Positions 44,739 through 53,694 of a stretch of DNA of 64,000 bases are shown one piece after another. Position numbers and translations under genes: made by a program. The stretch comes from Paracoccus yeei ATCC BAA-599. GTDB lineage: Bacteria; Pseudomonadota; Alphaproteobacteria; Rhodobacterales; Rhodobacteraceae. Every line of letters starts with the position of its first letter. Within the stretch, counting starts at the first letter, position 1. A model generated the notes under the pieces. The model made no database searches. It saw only the letters and a program-made list of their open reading frames with translations, and was not told the origin of the DNA. The stretch is taken from contig NZ_KK211403.1 in NCBI RefSeq assembly GCF_000622145.1, forward strand, positions 173,604-237,603, written 5' to 3'.

Positions 44739-44804
44739 GGTCACCTCTGGCCCCTTCATGGCGGGCGGGGGACCGTTGTCAAGGGCGCGGCCGGGCGTTA
44801 AGCG

Positions 44805-45746
44805 ATGGTCATGACCCAGTTGCCCACCCCCACGAACCCCCTTCGCATCGGCACCCGCGGCTCGGCCCTGGCGCTGGCCCAGGCGCATGAGACGCGCGAC
44901 CGGCTGATGGCGGCGCATGGGCTGCCGGCCGAGGCGTTCCAGGTCGTGGTCATCAAGACGACCGGCGACCGCGTGCTGGACCGCCCGCTGAAGGAAATCG
45001 GCGGCAAGGGCCTGTTCACGCGTGAAATCGAGGAGGCGCTGGCCCAGGGCGCCATCGACATCGCCGTTCATTCCATGAAGGACATGCCGACCCTGCAACC
45101 CGAAGGGCTGTTGATCGACTGCTACCTGCCGCGCGAGGATGTGCGGGACGCCTTCGTGTCGCCGGGTCACGACAGCATTTCCCATCTGCCCCAGGGCGCT
45201 GTCGTCGGTTCTTCCAGCCTGCGCCGGCGCGCGCAACTGGCCGCGCGCCGGCCCGATCTGCGGCTGGTGGAATTTCGCGGCAACGTCCAGACCCGGCTGA
45301 AAAAGCTGCAGGACGGCGTGGCCCAGGCGACCTTCCTGGCGATGGCGGGCCTGTCGCGGCTGGGCATGATCCATGTCGCGCGCGGTCCGATTTCCCCCGA
45401 CGAGATGCTGCCCGCCGTGGCGCAGGGCTGCATCGGGGTCGAACGCCGCGCCGCCGATCTGGGCGTGGCCGAGATGCTGGCCGCCATCGCCGACCGCGAT
45501 GCCGGCCTGCGCGTCACCGCCGAGCGCGCCTTCCTGACCCGGCTGGACGGGTCCTGCCAGACCCCCATCGCCGGCCTGGCCGAGATCCAGGGCGACCGGC
45601 TGCGCCTGCGCGGCGAAATCCTGCGCCCCGACGGCAGCCAGGTGATCGCGGGCGAGCGCGTCGGCGCCCTGGCCGAAGGCGCGGCCATGGGCACCGACCT
45701 GGCCGCCGCGCTTCTGGGCCGCGCGCCTGCCGATTTCTTCGTCTAG
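44805..45746 (+). CDS. hemC: hydroxymethylbilane synthase (porphobilinogen deaminase)
   Basis: 313 residues. It joins four porphobilinogens to the linear tetrapyrrole. The dipyrromethane cofactor cysteine is in GSCQTPIAG at about 251; RIGTRGSALALAQA, VHSMKDMPT and GSSSLRRRAQL are present. ATG 44805 and ATG 44811 are both possible starts. The 3' end overlaps cbiB by 4 bases, convergent. Confidence 0.96.
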   Translation: MVMTQLPTPTNPLRIGTRGSALALAQAHETRDRLMAAHGLPAEAFQVVVIKTTGDRVLDRPLKEIGGKGLFTREIEEALAQGAIDIAVHSMKDMPTLQPEGLLIDCYLPREDVRDAFVSPGHDSISHLPQGAVVGSSSLRRRAQLAARRPDLRLVEFRGNVQTRLKKLQDGVAQATFLAMAGLSRLGMIHVARGPISPDEMLPAVAQGCIGVERRAADLGVAEMLAAIADRDAGLRVTAERAFLTRLDGSCQTPIAGLAEIQGDRLRLRGEILRPDGSQVIAGERVGALAEGAAMGTDLAAALLGRAPADFFV

Positions 45747-46681
45747 GCCAGCAGGGCCGCGGCCAGGGCCAGGCCCAGCAGGACGATCGCCCGCCGGTAA
45801 AGCCGCAGCCCCGCCAGCAGGTCGCGCGGGCCCGGGTCGCGGGCGGCGCCGTTCAGCCAGGGCTCGGCCGTCTCGACGCCGTGATAGCTGCGCGGACCCG
45901 ACAGGCGGACGTTCAGCGCGCCCGCCATGGCCGCCTCGGGCCAGCCGGCATTGGGCGAACGGTGCCGGCCCGCGTCGCGCCAGACGATCCGCGCCGCCCG
46001 ACCGCCCGCCGGGGCCGAGGCCAGAAGCAACAGCAACGCCGTCAGCCGCGAGGCCGGCAGGTTCACCAGATCGTCCAGCCGCGCCGCGACCCGCCCGAAC
46101 AGCAGGTGGCGCGGGCTGCGATGGCCGATCATGGAATCCAGCGTGTTGATCGCCTTGTAGGCGGCGATCCCCGGCAGGCCCGCGACCGCCGCCCAGACAA
46201 GCGGCGCCACCACGCCGTCCGAACTGTTCTCGGCCAGGCTTTCCAGCGCGGCGCGGGCGATGGGGGCGGGGCGCTCGGGCAGGTCGCGGCCGACGATCAT
46301 CCCCGCGGCCGCGCGGGCCCCGGCCACGTCGCCTGCGGCCAGCGGACGCGCCACCGCCGCGACATGATCGTAAAGCGAGCGCGTCGCGACCAGCGGCCAG
46401 GCCAGCACGCCCAGGACCACCGGACCCAGCGGCCGCTCGATCAGGGCCGCCGTCAGCAGCAGCGCCGGCGCCACGGCCGCGGCCAGCACCACCGCGACCG
46501 CCAGCGCGCCGCGCAGGACGCGGTGCCCGCCCCGGTTCCAGCGCCGGTCCAGCGCCGCGATCAGCCGGCCCAGCCAGGTCACGGGATGGCCGATGCGGCG
46601 AAACAGCGCCTCGGGCCAGCCGATCAGCGCATCCACCGCCAGCGCGACCAGCGCCACCGTCAGCGTCGCGGACGAGATCAT
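45743..46681 (-). CDS. cbiB: adenosylcobinamide-phosphate synthase
   Basis: 312 residues, integral membrane protein (cobD in the Pseudomonas naming). It attaches aminopropanol phosphate to adenosylcobyric acid in B12 synthesis. DALIGWPEALFRRIGHPVTWLGRLI, IARAALESLAENSSDGVVAPL, YKAINTLDSMIGHRSPRHLLFG and MAGALNVRLSGPRSYHG are family blocks. Its start overlaps the phosphatase gene by 4 bases, and the pair suggests the late part of the cobalamin pathway. Confidence 0.93.
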   Translation of the reverse strand: MISSATLTVALVALAVDALIGWPEALFRRIGHPVTWLGRLIAALDRRWNRGGHRVLRGALAVAVVLAAAVAPALLLTAALIERPLGPVVLGVLAWPLVATRSLYDHVAAVARPLAAGDVAGARAAAGMIVGRDLPERPAPIARAALESLAENSSDGVVAPLVWAAVAGLPGIAAYKAINTLDSMIGHRSPRHLLFGRVAARLDDLVNLPASRLTALLLLLASAPAGGRAARIVWRDAGRHRSPNAGWPEAAMAGALNVRLSGPRSYHGVETAEPWLNGAARDPGPRDLLAGLRLYRRAIVLLGLALAAALLA

Positions 46682-47208
46682 GGCGCGACGCGGTTGACCG
46701 CCTCGACCGCCCATCCCCCGGCCGAGCGGCTCAGGATGGTCAGCGACAGCGGCGCGACGGCAAATGACAGCGCGGCGGGTCCCACGGCCAGCGCCAGCGC
46801 CGCCCGGACCGTGCCCGCATGGGCGACGATCCCGACGGTGCCCAGGATCTCGGCCAGCACGGGCTGCACCCGGGCGGCCATGTCCAGAAAGCTTTCGCCC
46901 CCGGGCGGGCGGTGGCGCGCCAGATCGGCGGGCGAAAGGGGCCCCAGGTCGGGCAGGCCCTCCGTCTCCCAGGCGCCCAGGTCCTGCTCCCACAGGGCGG
47001 GCACGGCGCGCGCCTCCAGCCCCATCGCCTCGCAGGTCTGGCGGCAGCGCAGCGCGGGACTGGACAGCATCGGCATCCCCCGCAACTGGCCAGCCAGCCA
47101 GCCCAGCGCGGCGCGGTCGCTGCAATCGGCCGGCACGTCGCGGCGCCCGGCCAGCCCCGGCCTGGCCAGCGGCGCGTGCCGCGCGATCAGCAGTCGGGCC
47201 TCTTCCAT
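46678..47208 (-). CDS. histidine phosphatase family protein, probable alpha-ribazole phosphatase (CobC-like)
   Basis: 176 residues of the phosphoglycerate-mutase-like fold. The phosphohistidine motif is RHA rather than RHG (LIARHAPLARPG, His10); SSPALRCRQT, WEQDLGAWE and VAHAGTVRAAL complete the active site. Broad family, but its tight coupling to cbiB points to removal of phosphate from alpha-ribazole 5'-phosphate. That role is inference from context. Confidence 0.75.
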   Translation of the reverse strand: MEEARLLIARHAPLARPGLAGRRDVPADCSDRAALGWLAGQLRGMPMLSSPALRCRQTCEAMGLEARAVPALWEQDLGAWETEGLPDLGPLSPADLARHRPPGGESFLDMAARVQPVLAEILGTVGIVAHAGTVRAALALAVGPAALSFAVAPLSLTILSRSAGGWAVEAVNRVAP

Positions 47209-47285
47209 GTCCGTCCCCCGGGCTTGCGCGCCTGCATGGCCCGCCGCCGCGGCCCTGTCAACGCGCCGGCGGGACGCGCCACGGC

Positions 47286-47339
47286 AAAAGGGGCGCCCCT
47301 TGCGGGACGCCCCGTCCGGGTCGTGGTGGAAACCCGGAC
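47286..47339 (-). terminator. terminator region after ompW
   Basis: Read on the minus strand, a hairpin of 8 bp (47314-47321 with 47332-47339) comes directly after the ompW stop, then a GC stem (47290-47295 with 47308-47313) followed by TTTT. The second is a likely intrinsic terminator. Confidence 0.6.
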
Positions 47340-47343
47340 AGAC

Positions 47344-47955
47344 CTAGAACTTCATCACATAACTGATCCCGACGACGACGGGATCCACCTCGACCTTGCC
47401 GATGTTGGTGCCGTTCAGCAGCACGTCGGCGTCGATGTCGATCCAGCGCACATCGGCGCGCACCGCGGCGCGATCGTTGATCCACCAGTCGGCGCCCAGA
47501 TGCGCGGCAAGCCCCCAGCTGTTCTTGACCCGCAGATCCGCCCCCTCCAAATCCCCCCGGGCGTCCGCGTCGTAGAACCCGGTGAAGTTCACGCCGACGC
47601 CGACAAAGGGTTTGAACTGCTCGGTCGCGTCAAAGTGGTACTGCAGCGAGACGACGGGCGGCAGATGCTTGACCGTGCCGATCTCGCTCCCCTCCGAGCG
47701 GATCGAATGCTTGAAGGGGAGGGCGCCCAGCACCTCGATGCCCAGGTTGTCACGGATGAAATACTCGAACGTGACGCTGGGCCGGGTGCTGTCGCCGATC
47801 TCGGTCGGAACGGTGCCGCCGGCCAGCGTACCGTTGTCGGACTTGGGGTTCACATTGGCCAGCCCCAGGCCCAGCGTCCATTCGCCCTGCGATTGGGCCA
47901 GCGCGGGCGAGGCCAGCAGCGCCAGCGCGGCGACGGTCAGAAGATGGTGTTTCAT
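47344..47955 (-). CDS. ompW: OmpW family outer membrane protein
   Basis: 203 residues. Signal peptide MKHHLLTVAALALLASPALAQ, then an eight-stranded barrel: WTLGLGLANVNPK, SVTFEYFIRDNLGIEVLGALPF, PFVGVGVNFTGF and the terminal VVGISYVMKF with the C-terminal Phe needed for barrel assembly. OmpW forms a narrow hydrophobic channel. The family is often induced under low oxygen, and an FNR-type box stands 59 bases before the start codon. Confidence 0.9.
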   Translation of the reverse strand: MKHHLLTVAALALLASPALAQSQGEWTLGLGLANVNPKSDNGTLAGGTVPTEIGDSTRPSVTFEYFIRDNLGIEVLGALPFKHSIRSEGSEIGTVKHLPPVVSLQYHFDATEQFKPFVGVGVNFTGFYDADARGDLEGADLRVKNSWGLAAHLGADWWINDRAAVRADVRWIDIDADVLLNGTNIGKVEVDPVVVGISYVMKF

Positions 47956-48013
47956 GACTTCCCTCGTATCATTCTTGTGCCACGACCCAGACCGCTTTTG
48001 CCGCCCTTCGACC

Positions 48014-48027
48014 TTGATCTGCGTCAA
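48014..48027. promoter_or_regulatory. FNR/FnrL-type binding site upstream of ompW
   Basis: TTGATCTGCGTCAA matches the FNR consensus TTGAT-N4-ATCAA at 9 of 10 fixed positions. It lies 59 bases before the ompW ATG, compatible with activation at about -41.5 if transcription starts some 17 bases before the gene. E. coli ompW is a known FNR target. Confidence 0.7.
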
Positions 48028-48116
48028 TAATCCCGCGCCGACCCGCGTGCTGCGTCAATCTGGCGCAGCTTTACGCCGGGGCCGCGCCGTGAAAGGATGG
48101 GCTCCCGCCCCCAGTG

Positions 48117-48140
48117 CTTCTTTCTTGCCGAAATATCCCG
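48117..48140. repeat. dispersed intergenic repeat, family B, copy 2 (inverted)
   Basis: CTTCTTTCTTGCCGAAATAT followed by CCCG, the reverse complement of the string seen at 55732-55755 and close to 24281-24305. Here it lies between divergent genes (ompW and the GST), so a simple terminator role does not fit all copies. Confidence 0.7.
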
Positions 48141-48204
48141 CGGGGGTTCGGGGGCGCGAAGCCCCCGATGCCGACCGCCGCCCCCATCGCTGCCCGAGGA
48201 TCCC

Positions 48205-48873
48205 ATGACCGACGCCCCCGACCTGACGCTGTGGCACGCGCCGCTGTCGCGCTCGATGCGCATCCTGTGGCTGCTCGAGGAGATCGGCTGCCCCTACCGG
48301 CTCGAACTTATTGACCTGACCGACGGCTCGACCCGGCGCCCGCCCTATGATGCGATCCATCCGGTCGGCCGCGCGCCCGCGCTGCGCGACGGCGACACCA
48401 CCATCCACGAATCGGGCGCCATGACCGAATGGCTGTGCGAAACCCGCGCCCCCCACCTGTGGCGCGTGCCGGGCGAGGCGGGGCGCCTGGGCTGGCTCGA
48501 CTGGCTGCATTTCGGCGAAACCCTGTGCCAGCACGTGGCGAACCTGACCCAGCAGCACGTCTTCCTGCGCGAGCCCTCGCAGCGCTCGCCCGTGCTGATC
48601 CGGCTGGAGACGGCGCGCCTGTCGCGCGCCCTGGGCCTGGTCGAACGCACCGTGGCCGAGTCGGAATGGCTGCTCAGCGAGTTTTCGGGCGTGGATTGCC
48701 AGGTCGGCTATTCGGTCTGGATCGCCGGGCGCTTCGTCGATCTGGCGCAGCGCCCCGCGCTTGCCGCCTATCGCGACCGTTGCGCCGCCCGGCCAGCCTT
48801 TCAGCGCAGCCTGCCGGGACCCGAGATGCGCGCGATCTATGACCGCGACTTCTACGACCCGCCCGAGGGTTGA
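48205..48873 (+). CDS. glutathione S-transferase family protein
   Basis: 222 residues from ATG 48205. N-terminal thioredoxin fold: LTLWHAPLSRSMRILWLLEEIGCPYRLEL, PVGRAPALRDGDTTIHESGAMTEWLCE. The C-terminal helical domain holds LGWLDWLHFGETLCQHV. Catalytic residue probably Ser in LSRSMR. Substrate unknown. The chain differs clearly from the GST at 34.4 kb, so it is not a local duplicate. Confidence 0.85.
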   Translation: MTDAPDLTLWHAPLSRSMRILWLLEEIGCPYRLELIDLTDGSTRRPPYDAIHPVGRAPALRDGDTTIHESGAMTEWLCETRAPHLWRVPGEAGRLGWLDWLHFGETLCQHVANLTQQHVFLREPSQRSPVLIRLETARLSRALGLVERTVAESEWLLSEFSGVDCQVGYSVWIAGRFVDLAQRPALAAYRDRCAARPAFQRSLPGPEMRAIYDRDFYDPPEG

Positions 48874-48998
48874 CGGACCAGGCTTGCATCCGACGCATGG
48901 CTGAACTTCGGAAAGCCCGCCTAGGCGACCGATGGTCGCATCTGATAGCGATAACCTGATTCCATCCCCCCAGATTCCCCCTGCCCGGAAGGTGACGC

Positions 48999-50195
48999 AT
49001 GCCGCCCCAGCCGAATCTCAGACTGGCCATCCTTGCCCTTGGCTTGGGCGCCTTCGCCATCGGCACCTCGGAATTCGCCGCCATGGGCCTGCTGCCCTGG
49101 TATGCGGCGGACCTCGGCATCACCGACCCGCAGGCGGGCCATGTCGTCAGCGCCTATGCGCTGGGGGTCGTGGTCGGCGCGCCGATCACCTCGATCCTCG
49201 GCGCCCGGCTGCCGCGCCGGCGCTATCTGGCGGCGCTGATCGCCGCCTACGGGCTGATCAACCTGCTGGCGGCGCTGCTGCCGGGCTATGGCACGCTGGT
49301 CGGCATGCGCTTCCTGGCCGGCCTGCCGCATGGCGGCTTTCTGGGCGTGGCGATGCTGTTCGCCGCCGACGCCCTGCCGCGCGAACAGCGGGCGCGGGGG
49401 GTCACGCAGGTCCTGCTGGGCCTGACCATCGCCAATATCGCCGGCGTGCCCCTGGCGGGCGCCTTGGGCCAGGGCCTGGGCTGGCGCTGGGGCTTTGCCT
49501 TGCCGGGGGTGCTGGCGCTGATCTCGGCCGTGCTGATCCTGCGGCTCGCGCCCCGCGTCGGCGCCGACCCCCACGCCCGCCCCCTGGCCGAGCTGCGGGC
49601 GCTGCGGAACCCGGCCGTCATCCTGACGCTGCTGGTCGGCGCCATCGGCTTCGGCGGGCTCTTCGCGGTCTATTCCTACCTCTCCGCCGCCATGCTCGCG
49701 ACCACCCAGCCGCCGGTCTGGGCAGTCGCGGTCATGCTGTCGGCCTTCGGCGTCGGCGGCACGCTGGGCAGCATCATGGCCGCGCGGCTGACGATCCGGC
49801 TGGGCACCTTCGGCGCGGCGCTGGTCCTGATGCTGTTCATGGCGCTGACCCAGGCGCTGGCCGCGGCCGCCATCGGGGACTGGGCGCTGATGATCGGCTC
49901 GGCCTTCCTGCTGGGGCTGGGCTCGGGCATGGTGGTGCCCTTGCAGACCCGGCTGATGGATGTCGCGGGCGACGCGCAAAGCATGGCCGCCGCCATGAAC
50001 CACGCTGCCTTCAACGCCGCCAACGCGCTGGGTCCGCTGCTGGCCGGGATGGCGCTGACCGCCGGATGGGGCTGGCGCTCGCTGGGCTATGTCGGCGTGG
50101 CCCTGTCGGCGGCGGGCATCCTGGCCCTGGGCGCCGCCTGGTGGCAGTCGCGCGCCTCAGGGCAGGCGCTGGAGAATTGCGCGACGCGAGCCTGA
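48999..50195 (+). CDS. MFS transporter, arabinose/drug efflux (AraJ/YdhP) type
   Basis: 398 residues, twelve membrane helices. The start LRLAILALGLGAFAIGTSEFAAMGLLPWYAADLGIT and the loop 2-3 motif GARLPRRRYL are typical of the DHA1 family; RFLAGLPHGGFLGVAMLFAADALP is the AraJ-like signature. Proton-driven export of small molecules; substrate unknown. The 3' end overlaps the convergent DUF599 gene by 39 bases. Confidence 0.87.
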   Translation: MPPQPNLRLAILALGLGAFAIGTSEFAAMGLLPWYAADLGITDPQAGHVVSAYALGVVVGAPITSILGARLPRRRYLAALIAAYGLINLLAALLPGYGTLVGMRFLAGLPHGGFLGVAMLFAADALPREQRARGVTQVLLGLTIANIAGVPLAGALGQGLGWRWGFALPGVLALISAVLILRLAPRVGADPHARPLAELRALRNPAVILTLLVGAIGFGGLFAVYSYLSAAMLATTQPPVWAVAVMLSAFGVGGTLGSIMAARLTIRLGTFGAALVLMLFMALTQALAAAAIGDWALMIGSAFLLGLGSGMVVPLQTRLMDVAGDAQSMAAAMNHAAFNAANALGPLLAGMALTAGWGWRSLGYVGVALSAAGILALGAAWWQSRASGQALENCATRA

Positions 50196-50858
50196 GGTGA
50201 ACTCGCGCCGCAGCGTCACCGCAAGCACCGCCGTGGTCGAGGCCGCCAGCCACAGCGGCCCGGCCAGCCAGCCGATGGCCCCCAGCGCGAAATAGACGCA
50301 GCGCAGCCCTGAATTGAAGCTTTTCGCGGCGGTGATGTTGACCTCGGCCGCCTGGGCGGCGCGGGGCAGGGCATGCGGGTCCGTCACGTCGTTCGGGACC
50401 GCCCCCATCAGGATCGCGCAATAGCCGAACAGCCGGTGCGACCAGATGAAGCGCAGCAGCGCATTGGCGACAAAGAACAGCACCACCACGATCTTGATTT
50501 CCCACATCAGCACGGGAACGTGATCCAGGTCGAACTGCCGCGCGACGCCGGCCAGCTGGTCGGTCTTGCCGATCAGCGCCAGCCCGCCGCCGATGGCGAT
50601 CAGGCAGGCCGAGGCGAAGAACGCCGTCCCCTCGCGCAGCGTGGTCAGGATGTTGGCGTCAAAGATCCGGGGCGAGCGGGTGACGAACTGCCGCATCCAT
50701 TCGCGGCGGTATTCCTTCATCAGGACCGAGACCGAGGGCCGGCCCCTGGGCGGATGCTCGACCAGCCAGCCCGAGCCCAGCCAGGCCACGAAAAGCCAGG
50801 CGACCGCCGCGATGTCCAGCGTCGAAAAGCCCTGCGGAATGATGGCCGGATTGTCCAT
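50157..50858 (-). CDS. DUF599 family membrane protein
   Basis: 233 residues with about four membrane helices (near 15-35, 80-98, 118-136 and 196-220). VLMKEYRREWMRQFVTRSPRIFDANILTTLREGTAFFASACLIAIGGGLAL and NITAAKSFNSGLRCVYFALG are the DUF599 blocks. No function is known. Convergent overlap of 39 bases with the MFS gene, in coding sequence of both. Confidence 0.82.
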   Translation of the reverse strand: MDNPAIIPQGFSTLDIAAVAWLFVAWLGSGWLVEHPPRGRPSVSVLMKEYRREWMRQFVTRSPRIFDANILTTLREGTAFFASACLIAIGGGLALIGKTDQLAGVARQFDLDHVPVLMWEIKIVVVLFFVANALLRFIWSHRLFGYCAILMGAVPNDVTDPHALPRAAQAAEVNITAAKSFNSGLRCVYFALGAIGWLAGPLWLAASTTAVLAVTLRREFTSGSRRAILQRLP

Positions 50859-50952
50859 GCCCCGGTTCTAGCCCGCGCCTTCGACGGTTGCCAGAGGGTC
50901 GCGGCGGGTCTATCCAAGGGGTGGCCCCCTCGGTCCAAGCAAGGAACGCACC

Positions 50953-51195
50953 ATGGCAGCACCGCATGCAATCCACGAGGAATTCCCGAACGACGCCGCG
51001 CGCATCCACGCGCTGAAGCTGGGGGACGCGCATTTCGCGTGGCTGCTGGACGAATATGATGCCGTCAACGACCAGGTGGCCGGCGCCGAAAGCCGCCAGA
51101 CCCCGATGTCCGCCGAGGCCGAGACCGCCCTGCGCAAGCAGCGCGCCGCGCTCAAGGACGATATTGCCCGGCTGCTGGCCAAGGTCGATCCCTGA
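50953..51195 (+). CDS. YdcH/DUF465 family small protein
   Basis: 80 residues, two helices forming a coiled-coil hairpin: FPNDAARIHALKLGDAHFAWLLDEYDAVNDQV and ALRKQRAALKDDIARLLA. DUF465 proteins are common and of unknown role. The stop overlaps the glcD start by one base (TGATG), which places it at the head of the glycolate oxidase operon. Confidence 0.85.
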   Translation: MAAPHAIHEEFPNDAARIHALKLGDAHFAWLLDEYDAVNDQVAGAESRQTPMSAEAETALRKQRAALKDDIARLLAKVDP

Positions 51196-52640
51196 TGCAG
51201 ATGCCCGCGCCCGATCCGCATGTCCTGGCCCGCCGCGACGCCATCACCGCGCGCCTGCGCCAGGCCGTTCCGGGCGCGGTGATCGACGACCCCGCCGAAA
51301 CCCGGGCCTATGAATGCGACGCGCTCTCGGCCTATCGCTGCCCGCCGCTGGCGGTGGTCCTGCCCGCGACCACGGCCGAGGTCGCGGCCGTTCTACGCAT
51401 CTGCCACGAGGAACGCGTGCCGGTGGTGCCGCGCGGGGCGGGGACAAGCCTCGCCGGCGGCTCGATGCCGACGGCGGATGCGGTCGTGGTCGGGCTCGCG
51501 CGCATGAATGCCGTGCTGGAAACCGACCTGGAAGACCGCTTCATCCGGGTGCAGGCGGGGCGCACGAATCTCTCCGTCTCGGGCGCGGTCGACGGGGCGG
51601 GATTCTTCTATGCGCCCGACCCCTCCAGCCAGCTCGCCTGCGCCATCGGCGGCAACATCGGCATGAACTCGGGCGGGGCGCATTGCCTGAAATACGGCGT
51701 CACCACCAACAACCTGCTGGGCGTCACGCTGGTCACCATGCAGGGCGAGGTGGTCGAGCTGGGCGGCCCGATGGGCGAGGCGCCGGGCCTCGACCTCCTC
51801 GGCGTCGTCTGCGGCTCGGAAGGCCAGCTCGGCATCGTGACCGAGGCCGTGCTGCGCATCCTGCCCAAGCCCGCCGGCGCGCGGCCGGTGCTGGTGGGCT
51901 TCGACGCCTCCGAAACCGCCGGGGCCTGCGTCGCCGCCATCATCCGCGCCGGCATCCTGCCCGTCGCCATCGAGTTCATGGACCGCCCCTGCATCCGCGC
52001 GACCGAGGCATTCGCCCACGCCGGATACCCCGATTGCGAGGCGCTGCTGATCGTCGAGGTCGAGGGCACGCCCCCGGAAATCGACGAACAGCTGCGCCTG
52101 ATCCGCGACATCGCCGAAGGCTTCGATCCCGTCGAGTTCCGCGAAAGCCGGTCCGAGGACGAATCGCGCCGCATCTGGCTGGGCCGCAAGTCGGCCTTCG
52201 GCGCGATGGGCCAGATCAACGACTACATGTGCCTGGACGGGACGATCCCGGTTTCCACCCTGCCGCAGGTGCTGGGCGGCATTGCCCGGCTCTCGGGCGA
52301 ATACGGCCTGGACGTGGCGAACGTCTTTCACGCCGGCGACGGCAACATGCACCCGCTGATCCTCTACAACGCTAACACGCCGGGCGACCTCGAACGCTGC
52401 GAGGCGCTGGGGGCCGAGATCCTGAAGCTCTGCGTCGAGGTCGGCGGCTGCCTGACCGGCGAACACGGCGTCGGCGTCGAAAAGCGCGAGCTGATGACGA
52501 CCCAGTTCAACGCCGGGGACATGGAGGCGCAGATGCGCGTCAAGGACGTGTTCGACCCGCACTGGCTGCTGAACGCGGCCAAGGTGTTCCCGCTGGCCGT
52601 CTCGGCCCCCCGGCGCGAGGCGATCCGCAATGCGGCCTGA
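51195..52640 (+). CDS. glcD: glycolate oxidase FAD-binding subunit GlcD
   Basis: 481 residues. It oxidises glycolate (or D-lactate) to glyoxylate with FAD. The PCMH-type FAD domain carries VPVVPRGAGTSLAGG and AIGGNIGMNSGGAHCLKYGVTTNNLLG; the C-terminal oxidase domain has NVFHAGDGNMHPLILYN and GCLTGEHGVGVEKR. First of glcD-glcE-glcF; overlaps glcE by 11 bases. Product glyoxylate can feed the malate synthase at 8.9 kb. Confidence 0.94.
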   Translation: MQMPAPDPHVLARRDAITARLRQAVPGAVIDDPAETRAYECDALSAYRCPPLAVVLPATTAEVAAVLRICHEERVPVVPRGAGTSLAGGSMPTADAVVVGLARMNAVLETDLEDRFIRVQAGRTNLSVSGAVDGAGFFYAPDPSSQLACAIGGNIGMNSGGAHCLKYGVTTNNLLGVTLVTMQGEVVELGGPMGEAPGLDLLGVVCGSEGQLGIVTEAVLRILPKPAGARPVLVGFDASETAGACVAAIIRAGILPVAIEFMDRPCIRATEAFAHAGYPDCEALLIVEVEGTPPEIDEQLRLIRDIAEGFDPVEFRESRSEDESRRIWLGRKSAFGAMGQINDYMCLDGTIPVSTLPQVLGGIARLSGEYGLDVANVFHAGDGNMHPLILYNANTPGDLERCEALGAEILKLCVEVGGCLTGEHGVGVEKRELMTTQFNAGDMEAQMRVKDVFDPHWLLNAAKVFPLAVSAPRREAIRNAA

Positions 52641-53694
52641 AACCGAGGCCGAGCTGGCCGACCTGATCCGCGCCGCCCGCGCGCCGCTCTCGCCCCTGGG
52701 CGGCGGCACCCGCCTGCGCCCGGGCGAAGGGGCGGGCACGCGGCTCGACCTCTCGGCGCTGTCGGGCGTGGTGCTTTACGAACCCGCCGCCCTGACCCTG
52801 GTGGTCCGGGCCGGAACGCCCCTGGCCGAGGTGCAGGCGGTGCTGGCCGAGGAACGCCAGATGCTGGCCTTCGAACCCGATGCGCGCGACGGCTCGACCA
52901 TCGGCGGGGTGGCTGCGGCCAATGCCTCGGGGCCGCGCCGGGTGCAGGCCGGGGCCTGCCGCGACGCCATGCTGGGCCTGCGCTTCGTCGACGGCACGGC
53001 CGAGATCGTCCGCAACGGCGGCCGGGTGATGAAGAACGTGACCGGCTATGACCTGGTCAAGCTGATGGCCGGGTCGCGCGGGCAACTGGGCGTGCTGACC
53101 GAGATCGCCTTCAAGACCGCGCCCATGCCGCCCTGCGCCCTGACGCTGGCGCTCCCCGACCTCGACGCGGCCGGGGCCGTGCCGGCGCTGACCGCCGCCC
53201 TGACCGGGCCCTATGACATCTCGGGCGCGGCCTGGCTGCCGGGGCAGGGCGCGCTGATCCGGCTGGAGGGGCTGGCCGGGTCCGTCGCGATCCGCCGCCA
53301 GGCGCTGGAACGGCGCCTGGCCCCCTTCGGCGCAGTAGCCGAGGGCGATCCGGACCTGTGGTCCCGCATGGTGCCGCGCGCGGCCCAAGGCGACCTGTGG
53401 CGCATCCTGTGCCGCCCGTCCGAGGCGCCGGCCCTGCTGGCCGCCCTGCCGCAACCTCTGGCGGTGGACTGGGGCGGCGCGCTGATCTGGGCCGCGCTTC
53501 CGGCGGGCCAGGCCCCGGTCCTGCCCGCCTGGTCCGGTCATGCCACCCGCGTGACCGGCTCCGCCCCCCTGACCCTGCCCGCGGCGAACCCGGTCGTCGC
53601 GCGGCTCAACGCCAGCCTCCGCGAGCGGTTCGATCCGCGCGGGATCCTTGCCAGCGACGGACCATGCAAACCCATTTTACAGATGAGCAGCTAA
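52630..53694 (+). CDS. glcE: glycolate oxidase FAD-binding subunit GlcE
   Basis: 354 residues, a shorter FAD-domain paralogue of GlcD. SPLGGGTRLRPGEGAGTRLDLSAL and STIGGVAAANASGPRRVQAGACRDAMLGLRFVDG are FAD-binding blocks; VMKNVTGYDLVKLMAGSRGQLGVLTE is characteristic of GlcE. It overlaps glcD by 11 bases and glcF by 31, so the three subunits are made in step. Confidence 0.93.
   Translation: MRPETEAELADLIRAARAPLSPLGGGTRLRPGEGAGTRLDLSALSGVVLYEPAALTLVVRAGTPLAEVQAVLAEERQMLAFEPDARDGSTIGGVAAANASGPRRVQAGACRDAMLGLRFVDGTAEIVRNGGRVMKNVTGYDLVKLMAGSRGQLGVLTEIAFKTAPMPPCALTLALPDLDAAGAVPALTAALTGPYDISGAAWLPGQGALIRLEGLAGSVAIRRQALERRLAPFGAVAEGDPDLWSRMVPRAAQGDLWRILCRPSEAPALLAALPQPLAVDWGGALIWAALPAGQAPVLPAWSGHATRVTGSAPLTLPAANPVVARLNASLRERFDPRGILASDGPCKPILQMSS

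Noticed and set aside
44739..44804. Sigma-70 promoter (TTGTCA...TTAAGC) between hemE and hemC
   Set aside because: The -10-like element would run into the hemC start codon, leaving no leader; similarity is too weak.
48205..48873. Duplication of the GST at 34.4 kb
   Set aside because: The two proteins share only the general GST pattern; N-terminal and helical domains differ throughout.
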